Assembly (NCBI RefSeq): GCF_009002475.1
Contig: NZ_AP019860.1
Coordinates: 4,712,001-4,776,000 of the forward strand
Source of the DNA: Candidatus Uabimicrobium amorphum
GTDB lineage: Bacteria; Planctomycetota; Uabimicrobiia; Uabimicrobiales; Uabimicrobiaceae
DNA: 64,000 bases
Reading direction: 5' to 3'
This document shows, one piece after another, positions 1 through 9,572 of the stretch. Made by a program: the position numbers and the translations under genes. The notes under the pieces were generated by a model, which searched no databases, was not told the DNA's origin, and saw only the letters and a program-made list of their open reading frames with translations. Position 1 is the first letter of the stretch; every line of letters begins with the position of its first letter.

Positions 1-1421
1 GTGAGACCGTTTTCTAAAGACTTTGTGTGAATGGGACGTTCGAGTATATTGGTATTTTTAAATGGTCTGCCAGACCCATAAACAGGCCCTAATGTCTTAG
101 GAATGCGCATACCTCTGAGGGTTGGGTGCTGTTTTTTGACCCCTTGGAATTGTTTTTTCTTTTTTGGATGTGACCATCCAATCGTGGCTTGATGGGTGTT
201 GAAGTACTTTTGGCACGTTTCTTGGATGTCTTCTACGGTAACGTTTTCCACGTTGCGAATAATGACGTTCAGTTCCTCGTAAGACGACATCATTTCGAAT
301 TGGGCTATTTTTTCGGCTAACTCGTAGTTTGTTTCTCGTTGTCCAATAAATTCAGATATGATAATGTTTTTTGCTTTGGCCAATTCGTAGGGACTGATGG
401 CACGCTTTTTTAATCTTTCCAATTCAGAGAAAATAATATCCTCTATGGCTTTTTGACATGCACCAGGATGCGCTTCCCCTACAATGCGAAACAAACCGGA
501 ATCTCTGCGAGAGTCGTTGAGTGATATTACCATTTGCAAAAGTTGCTCTTGGGTAACTAAACGCCTGTACAAACGCGACATTTTACCTGTGGTGAGTATT
601 GTATCAATGATGTCTAGAACATAATCGTCCTTATCTCCTACCTTGCACGTGGAAAAAGCAAATTCAAAACGTGCTAGTTGCACATCTGAAATGATTTCTG
701 CGCGTCTTTGGCATCTTTGTAGTGGCTCTACTGTGAAGTTTCTGCGTTTGACATTGCGTGACGGAATGTCTTTGAAATGTTTGTTCACCGCTCGCGATAC
801 TTTTCCCATCGTTGTGTCCCCCACAATAATCGCCACGGCGTTGTCGGGGGAGTAATAATTTTCGTAAAATTCGCGTAGTTCTTGTAAGGTAAGATTTTCA
901 ATGTCTTCGCGCCACCCTAAAATGGGGTTACGATATGGATGGCGCTGAAAACTCATCACTTCAACTTCATGATCTAAAAACTCAATAGGACTATCTTGCG
1001 AAGTGGCTAGTTCTTCGAGAATAACTTGTTTTTCACTTATGAAGTCTTTTTCCGACAGCAAACAATTTCTCATACGATCCGCTTCTATTTCTAAGGCATA
1101 TTGCCAACGATCTGCTGCAAGCATAAAATAATAACATGTGTAGTCGCATGTGGTATATGCATTGTTATGCCCACCTAGTTTTTGCGTAATTAAATCAATA
1201 GCTCCTTTGGGATATTTTGTCGTTCCCTTGAACATCATGTGCTCTAGAAAGTGTGCTATTCCACTTTTCCCATTCCAGGTATGTGCTCCACCTACACGAT
1301 AAGCTAGCATTACCGTTACAATGGGAAGATAGTGTCGCGAAAGAACAAGAACTTTTAGTCCATTTTCTAGACATTTTTCTTTTATATCTAAAATTTCGTA
1401 TGAATCATTGTTTGCTGTCAT
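1..1421 (-). CDS. M16 (insulinase/pitrilysin) family zinc metallopeptidase, C-terminus cut by window edge
   Basis: Zinc endopeptidase of the M16 family, which degrades or processes peptides. The inverted zinc motif HFLEH lies at residues 57-61 (H57, E60, H61), and the VILEE segment at 132-137 supplies the third ligand at the usual distance of about 76 residues. About 473 residues are visible. The last ones in the window read LENGLT, like the opening of a second M16 domain, so the full protein is probably the two-domain type of roughly 850-900 residues. The ATG at 1421 follows the pseudouridine synthase gene by 12 bp on the same strand, so the two are likely cotranscribed. There is no signal peptide. 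The family call is firm; the substrate cannot be told. Confidence 0.93.
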   Translation of the reverse strand, partial: MTANNDSYEILDIKEKCLENGLKVLVLSRHYLPIVTVMLAYRVGGAHTWNGKSGIAHFLEHMMFKGTTKYPKGAIDLITQKLGGHNNAYTTCDYTCYYFMLAADRWQYALEIEADRMRNCLLSEKDFISEKQVILEELATSQDSPIEFLDHEVEVMSFQRHPYRNPILGWREDIENLTLQELREFYENYYSPDNAVAIIVGDTTMGKVSRAVNKHFKDIPSRNVKRRNFTVEPLQRCQRRAEIISDVQLARFEFAFSTCKVGDKDDYVLDIIDTILTTGKMSRLYRRLVTQEQLLQMVISLNDSRRDSGLFRIVGEAHPGACQKAIEDIIFSELERLKKRAISPYELAKAKNIIISEFIGQRETNYELAEKIAQFEMMSSYEELNVIIRNVENVTVEDIQETCQKYFNTHQATIGWSHPKKKKQFQGVKKQHPTLRGMRIPKTLGPVYGSGRPFKNTNILERPIHTKSLENGL

Positions 1422-1433
1422 TTTTTTTCTTTC

Positions 1434-2138
1434 TTACGCGTTGGCAAATATTTTTTTGATTTCCTTGTCATCAATCGTTCGATATTTTCCGGTGTCTAAA
1501 TCTCCCAGTTCTAATTTTCCAATCTTGACGCGAATGAGACGTTTTACTTCGTGCCCGACTCTGGCCATGATACGACGAACTTCTCTATTTCGTCCTTCGC
1601 GTAGTTCGATTTCTAAAATAGAATATTTGTCTCGCGCTTCAATAATTTTTGCACGGCTTACGCGCATCTTACCTTCTTTGAACCATACGCCCTTACTTAT
1701 TTCCGCAATAGTCTTTGCGGTGACGCGTCCTTTGACTTGGGCGACATATATTTTTCTGATTCCATATTTGGGGTGTAGAACTTTTTGGGCAAATGCACCG
1801 TCGTTGGTGACTAAAATCATTCCTTCAGAATCTTTATCTAGTCTTCCTACCGGAAAAACTTTAAAACTGAGACTTTTGAAAAAATCCATAATAGTTTTTT
1901 GATGATCTTCATTGGTAGACAAAACGTTGCGTGGTTTATTGAACATATAGTATACTTTTTCTGGCACCTTTACCGTTTCACCGTCGCAGACAATTTTTTG
2001 GGTGTCTGTATTTACTTTAGTACCTAGCTCGGTTATGGTTTTGCCATCTACTGTAACTCGTCCTTGTAAGATGAGTTGTTCACAGGCTCTTCTTGAACCA
2101 AGTCCAGCAGTTGCGAGTATTTTTTGGAGACGCTCCAT
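1434..2138 (-). CDS. RluB/RsuA-type pseudouridine synthase
   Basis: Isomerises uridine to pseudouridine in ribosomal RNA. 234 residues: an N-terminal S4 RNA-binding domain (about 2-60, beginning MERLQKILATAGLGSRR) and the RsuA-type catalytic domain with the GRLDKDSEG motif, where D101 is the likely nucleophile. The start was placed at the ATG at 2138 because AAAGGAG lies 8 nt before it and the S4 domain begins there; an ATG 33 nt further upstream lacks this support. RluB (23S rRNA position 2605) is the likeliest subtype, but RsuA or RluE/F-like specificity cannot be excluded by eye. It leads an apparent two-gene unit with the M16 peptidase. Confidence 0.93.
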   Translation of the reverse strand: MERLQKILATAGLGSRRACEQLILQGRVTVDGKTITELGTKVNTDTQKIVCDGETVKVPEKVYYMFNKPRNVLSTNEDHQKTIMDFFKSLSFKVFPVGRLDKDSEGMILVTNDGAFAQKVLHPKYGIRKIYVAQVKGRVTAKTIAEISKGVWFKEGKMRVSRAKIIEARDKYSILEIELREGRNREVRRIMARVGHEVKRLIRVKIGKLELGDLDTGKYRTIDDKEIKKIFANA

Positions 2139-2294
2139 CGTTTTTGTCTCCTTTCTAATAACAGTAGACAAAACTCTTTAATTTTGTTATAGTTTAGACT
2201 TGGGTATGTTATCACTTAACCATGTCTGTTATCAAGCATTTTTGAGCACCTAATCGGTTGAATTTCGCAAAAATACGTTTACCAGGGTTTCTCT

Positions 2295-2996
2295 ATGAAT
2301 AGAAAAAATGATGTTGCACAATCTGAAAGTGGTCTGAGCTTAGATCATCAGGAGCAATTGCTATCTCTATTTCACGAGTCGAACAAGCAAACACAACTAC
2401 TGCATAATCAGATGCAAAGTCAAACACGATTCAATCGTTTAATATTGTTGATTGTATTTATTTCTATTGCAATAATATTTTTTTTCGCTGTGCAAATTAT
2501 TACCGAGAAAAAAAAACCTGACTCTGGTGCCTCTATAAAAGACGTTACCCTTTTTTACGAAAAATTACGAGACAAATACGACGACCAGTTAGGAAAAATT
2601 CAAAGCGATTTTGATAAAAAAACGGCACAGATGAATGCGGAAAATCAAAAAGACAAAGATCTTTTTTTTAAAGAAGTGGAGAAATATTATAAGAATATTA
2701 TCACCACAATGGAAAAAGCACGGAGTGAATCCGACCAGTTGATGCAAAAATACAAAAAACAATTGACCGATTATGAAACACGCGTGTTCATCCAGCAAAA
2801 GCAAATAAAATCGATCACGACGCAAATTGCCGCATTTGAAAATGAACACAATGCTTTGTTGGAAAAATATAAAAAATTACAAAAAGAAAATCAAAATTTG
2901 ACGGAACTCAATAAAGATCTACGTAAGAAATTGTACCCGTATCTAGACACCGCAGATGTGATGGAATTAGAGAAAAAGAGAAACAACGACAACTAA
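2295..2996 (+). CDS. Single-pass membrane protein with long periplasmic coiled coil
   Basis: Unrecognised protein of 233 residues. The first 45 residues are polar, followed by one transmembrane segment at about 48-68 (an Ile/Val/Phe-rich stretch), then roughly 150 residues rich in Lys, Glu and Gln with heptad-like spacing typical of a coiled coil. There are no cysteines and no catalytic motif. It is transcribed divergently from the pseudouridine synthase gene and followed by a palindromic repeat block. The Shine-Dalgarno sequence is weak, so the start is only reasonably sure. A structural or scaffolding role is a guess. Confidence 0.75.
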   Translation: MNRKNDVAQSESGLSLDHQEQLLSLFHESNKQTQLLHNQMQSQTRFNRLILLIVFISIAIIFFFAVQIITEKKKPDSGASIKDVTLFYEKLRDKYDDQLGKIQSDFDKKTAQMNAENQKDKDLFFKEVEKYYKNIITTMEKARSESDQLMQKYKKQLTDYETRVFIQQKQIKSITTQIAAFENEHNALLEKYKKLQKENQNLTELNKDLRKKLYPYLDTADVMELEKKRNNDN

Positions 2997-3019
2997 GTTT
3001 ACTAAAAAAAAACTACACG

Positions 3020-3487
3020 AGTGTGTCATTCCCGCCCTCATTTTCATGAGGATAAACTCCAGCGGGAAACCAGCAATGTAAAGTTGACTTTCATTGCTAG
3101 ATCCCTGATCAAGTCAGGGATGACAATCGTGTTGTGGATTCCTGCTAAAGCAGGAATCCACAATATAAAACTGACTTGTAAATGCCTGAATCCCTGATCA
3201 AGTCAGGGATGACAATCGTGTTGTGTCATTCCTGCGAAAGCAGGAATCCACAATATAAAACTGACTTGTAAATGCCTGGATCCCTGATCAAGTCAGGGAT
3301 GACAATCGTGTTGTGTCATTCCTGCGAAAGCAGGAATCCACAATATAAAACTGACTTGTAAATGCCTGGATCCCTGATCAAGTCAGGGATGACAATCGTG
3401 TTGTGTCATTCCTGCGAAAGCAGGAATCCACAATATGAAACTGACTTGTAAATGCCTGGATCCCTGATCAAATCAGGGATGACACTC
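3020..3487. repeat. Tandem array of 90-bp palindromic (REP/MITE-like) units
   Basis: Four head-to-tail units of 89-90 bp (3129-3217, 3218-3307, 3308-3397, 3398-3487) follow a divergent leading unit (3020-3128). Each unit carries two hairpins: one built on ATTCCTGC/GCAGGAAT and one on ATCCCTGA/TCAGGGAT. Units 2 and 3 are identical over most of their length. The array begins TGTCATTCCC and ends GGGATGACA, so its ends are inverted repeats of each other. A related single element lies at 39101-39248. It fills the gap before tgt and has no coding frame. Confidence 0.9.
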
Positions 3488-3601
3488 TTAGAAGTTAAAA
3501 CTTCTCCAAAGGATGGTTAACAACAGACAACATCCCTATTATTGCAACACTCCGGGTGATTCGCAACTTGCAAAACCTCTACCGTAAGTAAAGTTTACAA
3601 A

Positions 3602-4717
3602 ATGAAATTTCAAATCATAAAAGAAGACACAACAGGAACAAAAGCACGTGTTGCTAAAATCAATACGCATCACGGAGATATCGAAACTCCGGTCTTTATG
3701 CCTGTTGGAACAAGAGCAACTGTAAAAACCATGACCCCTAGAGTTTTGCGCGAAGTGGGAACGCAAATTCTTTTGGGAAATACATATCATCTGGCAGTAC
3801 GTCCAGGGGAACAACTCATTCGCGATATGGGTGGGCTGCATAAATTTATGGCCTGGGATGGTCCTATTCTCACTGATAGTGGCGGCTTTCAAGCCTTTTC
3901 ACTTACAAAGCTGCGAAAGTTGACCAAAAACGGTGTAACATTTCGTTCGCATATTGATGGTGCTATATTTGAATTTACCCCCGAAAGGGTAATGGAAATT
4001 GAAAAATGCCTAGGGTCTGACATTGTTATGCCTCTGGATCACTGCATTGGTTGGCCATGTACGAAAGAAGAAGCAAAACAGGCTGCACAAACAAGTATTG
4101 ATTGGCTAAAACGTTCAAAAGACTACGAATTAAGTGCACATCAAAATTTATTTGGCATCATACAAGGAAGCGGCTACAGTGACCTGCGCGAGTGGTGCGC
4201 AGAAGAGATGGTGAAACTAGATTTACCAGGCTACGCCATTGGTGGCCTTGCTGTAGGGGAAACAAAAGATGTGATGCAAGAGATGATTGAACACACGAAT
4301 AAAGTACTCCCCGTAGAAAAACCAAGATATTTAATGGGGGTAGGAACCCCTGTGGATTTAATTCAGGCAATATCGCGAGGTGTTGACATGTTCGATTGTG
4401 TTATGCCGACACGTAATGCACGAGGAGGAGGCTTTTTTACTTGGGAAGGTAAGAAGCAAATTCGTAATTCACGTTATGCTCGGGATGAATCTCCTTTGGA
4501 TGATAAATGCAGTTGTTACACATGTACAACTTTTTCGCGCAGCTACCTGCACCATTTGTTTTCGAAGAAAGTCGAAGAAATATTGGGTTTGTCTATGTTG
4601 ACGTTGCACAATATTCATTTCTACCATGACTTTACGAAGAATATTCGCCAAGCCATTATGGAAAACCGTTTTCAAAGTTTTATGTCTAACTTTTTAGATA
4701 CCTATCAAGGTACTTAG
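3602..4717 (+). CDS. tgt: tRNA-guanine(34) transglycosylase
   Basis: Exchanges guanine-34 for the queuine precursor preQ1 in the anticodon of GUN tRNAs. 371 residues, the usual bacterial length. Seen directly: the DSGGFQAF motif with D92 (general acid/base position), GGLAVGE, the nucleophile Asp in FDCVMPTRNARGG (D265), and a zinc site C303-x-C305-x2-C308 with a histidine near 336, two residues later than in E. coli. The ATG start fits the conserved N-terminus. No queA, yajC or secD neighbour is present; the gene sits alone between a repeat block and an unknown membrane protein. Confidence 0.97.
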   Translation: MKFQIIKEDTTGTKARVAKINTHHGDIETPVFMPVGTRATVKTMTPRVLREVGTQILLGNTYHLAVRPGEQLIRDMGGLHKFMAWDGPILTDSGGFQAFSLTKLRKLTKNGVTFRSHIDGAIFEFTPERVMEIEKCLGSDIVMPLDHCIGWPCTKEEAKQAAQTSIDWLKRSKDYELSAHQNLFGIIQGSGYSDLREWCAEEMVKLDLPGYAIGGLAVGETKDVMQEMIEHTNKVLPVEKPRYLMGVGTPVDLIQAISRGVDMFDCVMPTRNARGGGFFTWEGKKQIRNSRYARDESPLDDKCSCYTCTTFSRSYLHHLFSKKVEEILGLSMLTLHNIHFYHDFTKNIRQAIMENRFQSFMSNFLDTYQGT

Positions 4718-4733
4718 TCGAGAGGTTTTGCTA

Positions 4734-6164
4734 ATGAAAAAATTAACTGGTTTTATTACTCTATGGGTTGTGTTTTTTAGTATTTTATGGATACTAGATG
4801 AAAATGGTCTGTTTAGTTACCGGACAATTGAAATATTTTTTGGCGAAGAGTTGTCCTTACCCGAGGGATATTCCACAGAGAAAGTTGACATTGCTAGTTT
4901 AGGAAGACGCAAAGCACAAAAGCAACGTTCGCAAAAAGTAAGTGAGCGAGACGACCAAGATAGAAAAGAAACTCCCATGAAACCGCGAAAAATTGCTGAG
5001 CGGAATACACAAAAAAATCCGCGCAAGACTCAGAGAAAAACGCCAGAAAAAAATTCATTGTTACCACGTGAAGTTCGTGATCACCAAAAGAATACGCAAA
5101 AGAATCCTCGTAACACTCAAAGAAAAGAACCACAACGAAATCCGACATTGCCACATCGTCATAATCCACGAGAACAACTTTCTGGTCGTGTTCCCGACCA
5201 TATCTTACCATTATATCATCGCGGAGATTTTTTCACCTGTTTGAACGAAATCAACACTCACGTTGCGAAAAACGGAACTTCTGCCGCTTTGACGGAATTT
5301 ACACGTAAGTGCGAAGCTCTTACACTACTCATTGAAGACCTACCGCAAAAAGCAAATTTTACAGGCAAAGTTACTTATATTACCATGTCAAATGGCAAAA
5401 AGTACGTGGGGAAGGTTGTGGAAAATGGCGTTAGTAGTATCACTTTTCAAGGCGAGTGGGGAACTTTCCCGCTACCCAAAAGTCGTATTGCACGGCAGGC
5501 CGAAGTTGACGTGGAGTTTCATCGTTCGCAGCTGGCCAAAAAATACAAAGTGGATGTTCGTACCCTCTCTCCTAAAAATTTTAAAGCCATCATGGATTAC
5601 GTCGGAGAAACTTTTGGCGATAACATGCCGCATCTGATTGTCTACATGGTTGAGATATTGGAACGAAGAAACCTAAACCTGATAGACGATTTGTTGGAGT
5701 ACAAGGCGGGTAAAATTTATCGCTCATATTTGTGGTGCCAGACAATGGGACAAGAGCGGCGTGCACGAACGTTTCGTAGCAAAATACTTGATAAGTACCC
5801 ACGAACACAGGCAGCAAAAGATCTCAAAGCCCAGTCTACACAAAAGGCGGCGACTCCTGCACGTGTGGCAAATCGTAGACCTCAACAGACAAAAAAATTG
5901 CCTAAAGCACGAGGTAAGGCATCCAAGATTGTGGCAAAAGCAAATAAATATTACTCTACCGCATATAAGCACCTCAAGAAATCTTTTCCTGGGCAACCAA
6001 ACGCGGATAGAGAGCTTGCAAAAGCAAAAGAAAATTTTCAAGAAGCTTGTAAATATTATCAAAAAGCTTTATCATTACAACCAAATAATACGACTCTGCA
6101 AAAGCAGTTACAACAAAGCATGGAGTATTATCATCACTGTATAAAACAAACGAGATTAGAATAA
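4734..6164 (+). CDS. Membrane-anchored basic repeat protein with C-terminal TPR-like helices
   Basis: 476 residues, family not recognised. The start is the ATG at 4734, with AGAGG 8 nt upstream; an in-frame TTG six bases earlier is less likely. Order: a transmembrane anchor at about 5-23; a very basic, Gln/Asn/Lys/Arg-rich linker (about 60-150) with imperfect copies of a NTQKNPRxTQRK-like unit; a small domain near 205-255 that looks like a beta-rich fold (TGKVTYI...GKKYVGKVVENG); a helical region; a second Lys/Ala-rich linker; and a C-terminal TPR-like segment (about 400-476). Such layouts are common in planctomycete envelope proteins. Function unknown. Confidence 0.75.
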   Translation: MKKLTGFITLWVVFFSILWILDENGLFSYRTIEIFFGEELSLPEGYSTEKVDIASLGRRKAQKQRSQKVSERDDQDRKETPMKPRKIAERNTQKNPRKTQRKTPEKNSLLPREVRDHQKNTQKNPRNTQRKEPQRNPTLPHRHNPREQLSGRVPDHILPLYHRGDFFTCLNEINTHVAKNGTSAALTEFTRKCEALTLLIEDLPQKANFTGKVTYITMSNGKKYVGKVVENGVSSITFQGEWGTFPLPKSRIARQAEVDVEFHRSQLAKKYKVDVRTLSPKNFKAIMDYVGETFGDNMPHLIVYMVEILERRNLNLIDDLLEYKAGKIYRSYLWCQTMGQERRARTFRSKILDKYPRTQAAKDLKAQSTQKAATPARVANRRPQQTKKLPKARGKASKIVAKANKYYSTAYKHLKKSFPGQPNADRELAKAKENFQEACKYYQKALSLQPNNTTLQKQLQQSMEYYHHCIKQTRLE

Positions 6165-6337
6165 CAAATAGAGTAAAAACTGTTCTATATGAAAAAGTAA
6201 GTGACATGTCCAATATGGATATAAAAGTGAACTTTGTGAAGGAAGTTCCGTTGTATATTACAACTTGAGTGATCCTTCACTGCTTATTTCTTTCGACAAG
6301 AGCAATTAGTAACTTTGTATAGAAAGGCACACTAAGC

Positions 6338-8437
6338 GTGAAAAGCACTACTATTGAGATTGGTGGAAAGTCTGTCACCTTTGAACATGGTGAAATTGCA
6401 AGACAAGCCGACGGAGCTGTTATTGTAAAGCAAGGCGGTACCGTTTTATTGGCAACTGTTGTAGCTGCGGATAAAGCAAATGAAAGTTTAGGGTTTTTTC
6501 CTCTGACAGTAGAATATCGCGAAAAGTCTGCTGCGGCAGGTAAGATTCCCGGAGGTTTCATCAAGAGAGAAACGCGTCCTCAGGATCGCGAAATTTTGGC
6601 CAGTCGTTTGATCGACAGGTCCGTACGACCACTTTTTCCTAAAGCGTTCTTATGTGAAACGCAGGTTATGGTTACCGTATTTAGTTATGATGATGATGCG
6701 AATCCCGAGCCACTAGCCATTATGGGAGCTGCTGCGGCATTACACATCTCCGATATTCCATGGGCAGGACCTGTTTGTGGGGTTCATATTGTCAAAAATG
6801 GCGATTCTTATTCCGTTTTACCAACACGACAAGAGCGCGAAACAGCACAACTTGATTTAATGATTTCTTGTGGGAAAGAAGGACTCATTATGGCAGAAGG
6901 GCTAGCGGAAGAGGCTCAAGAATCGGATGTTCTGACAGCTTTGGAAAAAGCACAACAGGCCATGCAACCTTTTTTTGATATGGTTGACGCGTGGCAAAAA
7001 GAGGCGAATGTCGAAAAGAGAATCTGTGAAGAACCGGAGAAGCCTGCCCAGGAAATGCAGGACGACATTATCGGTGCAGTAAAAGAGGAATTGCTCGAAG
7101 CGGTACTTACCAAGGAAAAAAAGAAGCGCAGTAAAAATATAAAGAAAGTTCTCTCCGCGCATAGTGAAGCATTCAATGAAAAATATCCCGAACAAGAGAA
7201 GGACGTCGCAAAAATTCTCGATGACCTACACTACAACTTAGTTCGCGATTACATGATCAACGAAAAGAAAAGAATCGATGGGCGTGATTTTGCCAGTATT
7301 CGCGCGATTACTGGTAAAGTTGGTTGGCTGCCAAATGTTCACGGATCATCTATTTTTACTCGAGGAGAAACCCAGGCACTTGTGTCTTGTACATTAGGTA
7401 CTCCTGATGACCAACAACTCGTGGAAAGTCTTGCAGGAGAGAGACGCGAACGTTTCTTATTGCACTACAACTTTCCGTCCTATAGTGTGGGAGAAGTTCG
7501 TCCCCTGCGCGGCCCTGGACGACGTGAAATAGGCCATGGTAATTTAGCCCTACGCGCACTTACGAATATTTTACCTGCACAAAAAGAGTTCGTTTACACC
7601 GTACGTCTAGTTTCCGATATTTCGGAATCCAACGGTTCATCGTCGATGGCAACTGTATGTGGCGGATGCTTGGCACTGATGGATGCTGGTGTACCTATTT
7701 CCAAGCCAGTGGCAGGAATCGCGATGGGACTTATCCAGCACAATGGCGAAACGGTTGTTATCTCTGATATTATGGGAGATGAAGATCATCTCGGCGATAT
7801 GGACTTTAAGGTAACTGGTTCCAAGGAAGGAATCACGGCGCTACAACTCGATAATAAAATAGGTAGTTTACCGTTTTCTATCTTAGAAAAAGCTTTACAA
7901 CAAGCTAAAGATGGTCGCGTTCATATACTAGATGAAATGGCGAAAATTCTCAGTGAAACCCGAGGTGATTTGTCTGATTTGGCACCGCGAATTGTTTCAA
8001 CAACCATTCGTAAAGATCGCATTCGCAGCTTGATAGGCCCAGGTGGAAAAAATGTACAGTCTATACAAGAAGCCTGCAATGTAAATATCAACATCAATTC
8101 TGACAACGGAGAAGTGCAGGTCTACGCCACGAACATGCAAGATTGCCAAAAGGCTTTGAAGAAAATCGATGAAATGGTGGGAGATCCTGAAGTCGGTAAA
8201 ATCTATCGTGGAAAAGTAACTTCCGTGAAAGATTTCGGAGCTTTTGTTAAGTTTTTCGGCGAACAAGAAGGACTAGTTCATATTTCGGAACTCGAGAAAG
8301 GTCGTGTACAGAAAGTACGCGATGTTGTCAACGAAGGTGATGCCATCATTGTCAAGGTTTTGGGAATTGACCGTGGAAAAATAAAACTTTCTCGAAGGGA
8401 GGCTTTAGATGCGAAAGAATCCGACCTCGCAAATTAA
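6338..8437 (+). CDS. pnp: Polyribonucleotide nucleotidyltransferase (PNPase)
   Basis: Phosphorolytic 3'-5' exoribonuclease of the RNA degradosome. 699 residues, the standard length: first RNase PH domain (about 1-145), alpha-helical linker, second RNase PH domain (about 310-540), a KH domain with the SLIGPGGKNVQ GxxG loop near 560-575, and an S1 domain from about 621 (GKIYRGKVTSVKDFGAF). The start is GTG at 6338 with AGAAAGG upstream. The usual upstream partner rpsO is absent here. The 3' end overlaps the next gene by 29 nt, so the two are probably translated from one mRNA. Confidence 0.97.
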   Translation: MKSTTIEIGGKSVTFEHGEIARQADGAVIVKQGGTVLLATVVAADKANESLGFFPLTVEYREKSAAAGKIPGGFIKRETRPQDREILASRLIDRSVRPLFPKAFLCETQVMVTVFSYDDDANPEPLAIMGAAAALHISDIPWAGPVCGVHIVKNGDSYSVLPTRQERETAQLDLMISCGKEGLIMAEGLAEEAQESDVLTALEKAQQAMQPFFDMVDAWQKEANVEKRICEEPEKPAQEMQDDIIGAVKEELLEAVLTKEKKKRSKNIKKVLSAHSEAFNEKYPEQEKDVAKILDDLHYNLVRDYMINEKKRIDGRDFASIRAITGKVGWLPNVHGSSIFTRGETQALVSCTLGTPDDQQLVESLAGERRERFLLHYNFPSYSVGEVRPLRGPGRREIGHGNLALRALTNILPAQKEFVYTVRLVSDISESNGSSSMATVCGGCLALMDAGVPISKPVAGIAMGLIQHNGETVVISDIMGDEDHLGDMDFKVTGSKEGITALQLDNKIGSLPFSILEKALQQAKDGRVHILDEMAKILSETRGDLSDLAPRIVSTTIRKDRIRSLIGPGGKNVQSIQEACNVNININSDNGEVQVYATNMQDCQKALKKIDEMVGDPEVGKIYRGKVTSVKDFGAFVKFFGEQEGLVHISELEKGRVQKVRDVVNEGDAIIVKVLGIDRGKIKLSRREALDAKESDLAN

Positions 8438-9044
8438 AGCTTTTACATTAGTAGAATTATTGGTCGTTATCACTATTTTGGCCATTCTTATGGGAATTAT
8501 ACTGCCCGCTTTATCTTCTGTCGTATTTAAGAGTCAAGAAAAAGTGTGTCAGGTAGATATAAGCCAAATTGAAATTGCCTTGAAATCATACAACAGTGAC
8601 TTTCGCGATTTTCCACCCTCAACAGTAAAAGCTTTAGGCTTAAAAGAGGAAAACAACATCAATTCGGGAAATGAAGCACTGGTTTTGTGTTTGTCGAGCA
8701 ATTTAAAGACCGATACATATTACGAATTCAAAGATGACAATTTGGAAAATACCGATCTCGACAGTTCCCCTGTACCTCTAAAGACTCTAACAGGCTCTGT
8801 TTTTTCGACCAGAGACTTACTGGAAGTCACAGATGCATGGGGAAACCCATATGTTTATTTCCACTATCGGGATTTAAATTCCAAAACAGAACAAAATTAT
8901 CAGATAAACGGTGCAATACAAAAAGCAAAACCGTTTGCAGGAAAATCAAAAACTGGTAATTTTCCTGGTTATGGAAAATATCAAATTATGTCTCTTGGGA
9001 AAGATGGAACAACAGGCACAGAGGACGACATTCGATCAAAGTAA
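8409..9044 (+). CDS. Type II secretion GspG-like / type IV prepilin-like protein
   Basis: 211 residues with a class III signal: a short basic leader, cleavage expected between A11 and F12, Glu at +5 (E16), then a hydrophobic helix through about residue 34. Ala instead of Gly at -1 is tolerated but less usual. The C-terminus (SLGKDGTTGTEDDI) resembles the calcium-binding tail of GspG-type major pseudopilins. GGGAGG, 7 nt before the ATG, is an excellent ribosome site and lies inside the pnp coding region. Other pseudopilin or secretin genes are not in the window, so the machine it serves is unknown. Confidence 0.85.
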   Translation: MRKNPTSQIKAFTLVELLVVITILAILMGIILPALSSVVFKSQEKVCQVDISQIEIALKSYNSDFRDFPPSTVKALGLKEENNINSGNEALVLCLSSNLKTDTYYEFKDDNLENTDLDSSPVPLKTLTGSVFSTRDLLEVTDAWGNPYVYFHYRDLNSKTEQNYQINGAIQKAKPFAGKSKTGNFPGYGKYQIMSLGKDGTTGTEDDIRSK

Positions 9045-9059
9045 GGATTAGAAGAAACT

Positions 9060-9572
9060 ATGGACGTTGTATTATACCCAGATCCTATATTAAAAAAAAG
9101 AACGGAGCCTATAAACGAAGTTACGGAAGATATTGTGGAACTATCCCAAGAAATGATCAAAACCATGCACCGTGCGAACGGTGTTGGTTTGGCAGGTCCA
9201 CAAGTTGGTATATCTAAGCAAATTATCATCGTTAACCCGACTGCGGAAGAAGGTAATGAGACGATATATCTCAATCCAAAAATTCTCAAACGTAAAGGAA
9301 AAGAAATAGGCGAAGAGGGTTGCTTGTCTTTTCCTGGAGTTTATGGTAACGTTCAACGTTCTACTTGGATTCAAGTAAAAGCAACATTGATTTCAGGAGA
9401 AGAAGTTACATTCGAAGCCGAAGATTTTGAGGCTAGAGTTTTGCAACATGAAATAGATCACTTGTTGGGGGTATTGTTTATTAACAAAATACAGCCCGTA
9501 GAACAAATTGCCATCAAGACGCAACTAAAAGAGTTAGAACAAAAATACGAATCTAAAAATGAAAACGCTTAA
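9060..9572 (+). CDS. def: Peptide deformylase
   Basis: Removes the formyl group from the N-terminal methionine of new proteins. 170 residues with the three family motifs: GVGLAGPQVG (41-50, Ala-to-Gly variant of GxGLAAPQ), EEGCLSFPG with metal ligand C88, and QHEIDHLLG with H130, E131 and H134. The start fits the conserved N-terminus. The gene overlaps ribF by 14 nt and lies 15 bp after the prepilin gene, so pnp, the prepilin gene, def and ribF look like one transcription unit. The usual fmt partner is not adjacent. Confidence 0.97.
   Translation: MDVVLYPDPILKKRTEPINEVTEDIVELSQEMIKTMHRANGVGLAGPQVGISKQIIIVNPTAEEGNETIYLNPKILKRKGKEIGEEGCLSFPGVYGNVQRSTWIQVKATLISGEEVTFEAEDFEARVLQHEIDHLLGVLFINKIQPVEQIAIKTQLKELEQKYESKNENA

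Noticed and set aside
3129..3487. Regular repeats resembling a CRISPR array
   Set aside because: The whole 90-bp unit is repeated with no unique spacers, and no cas genes are present.
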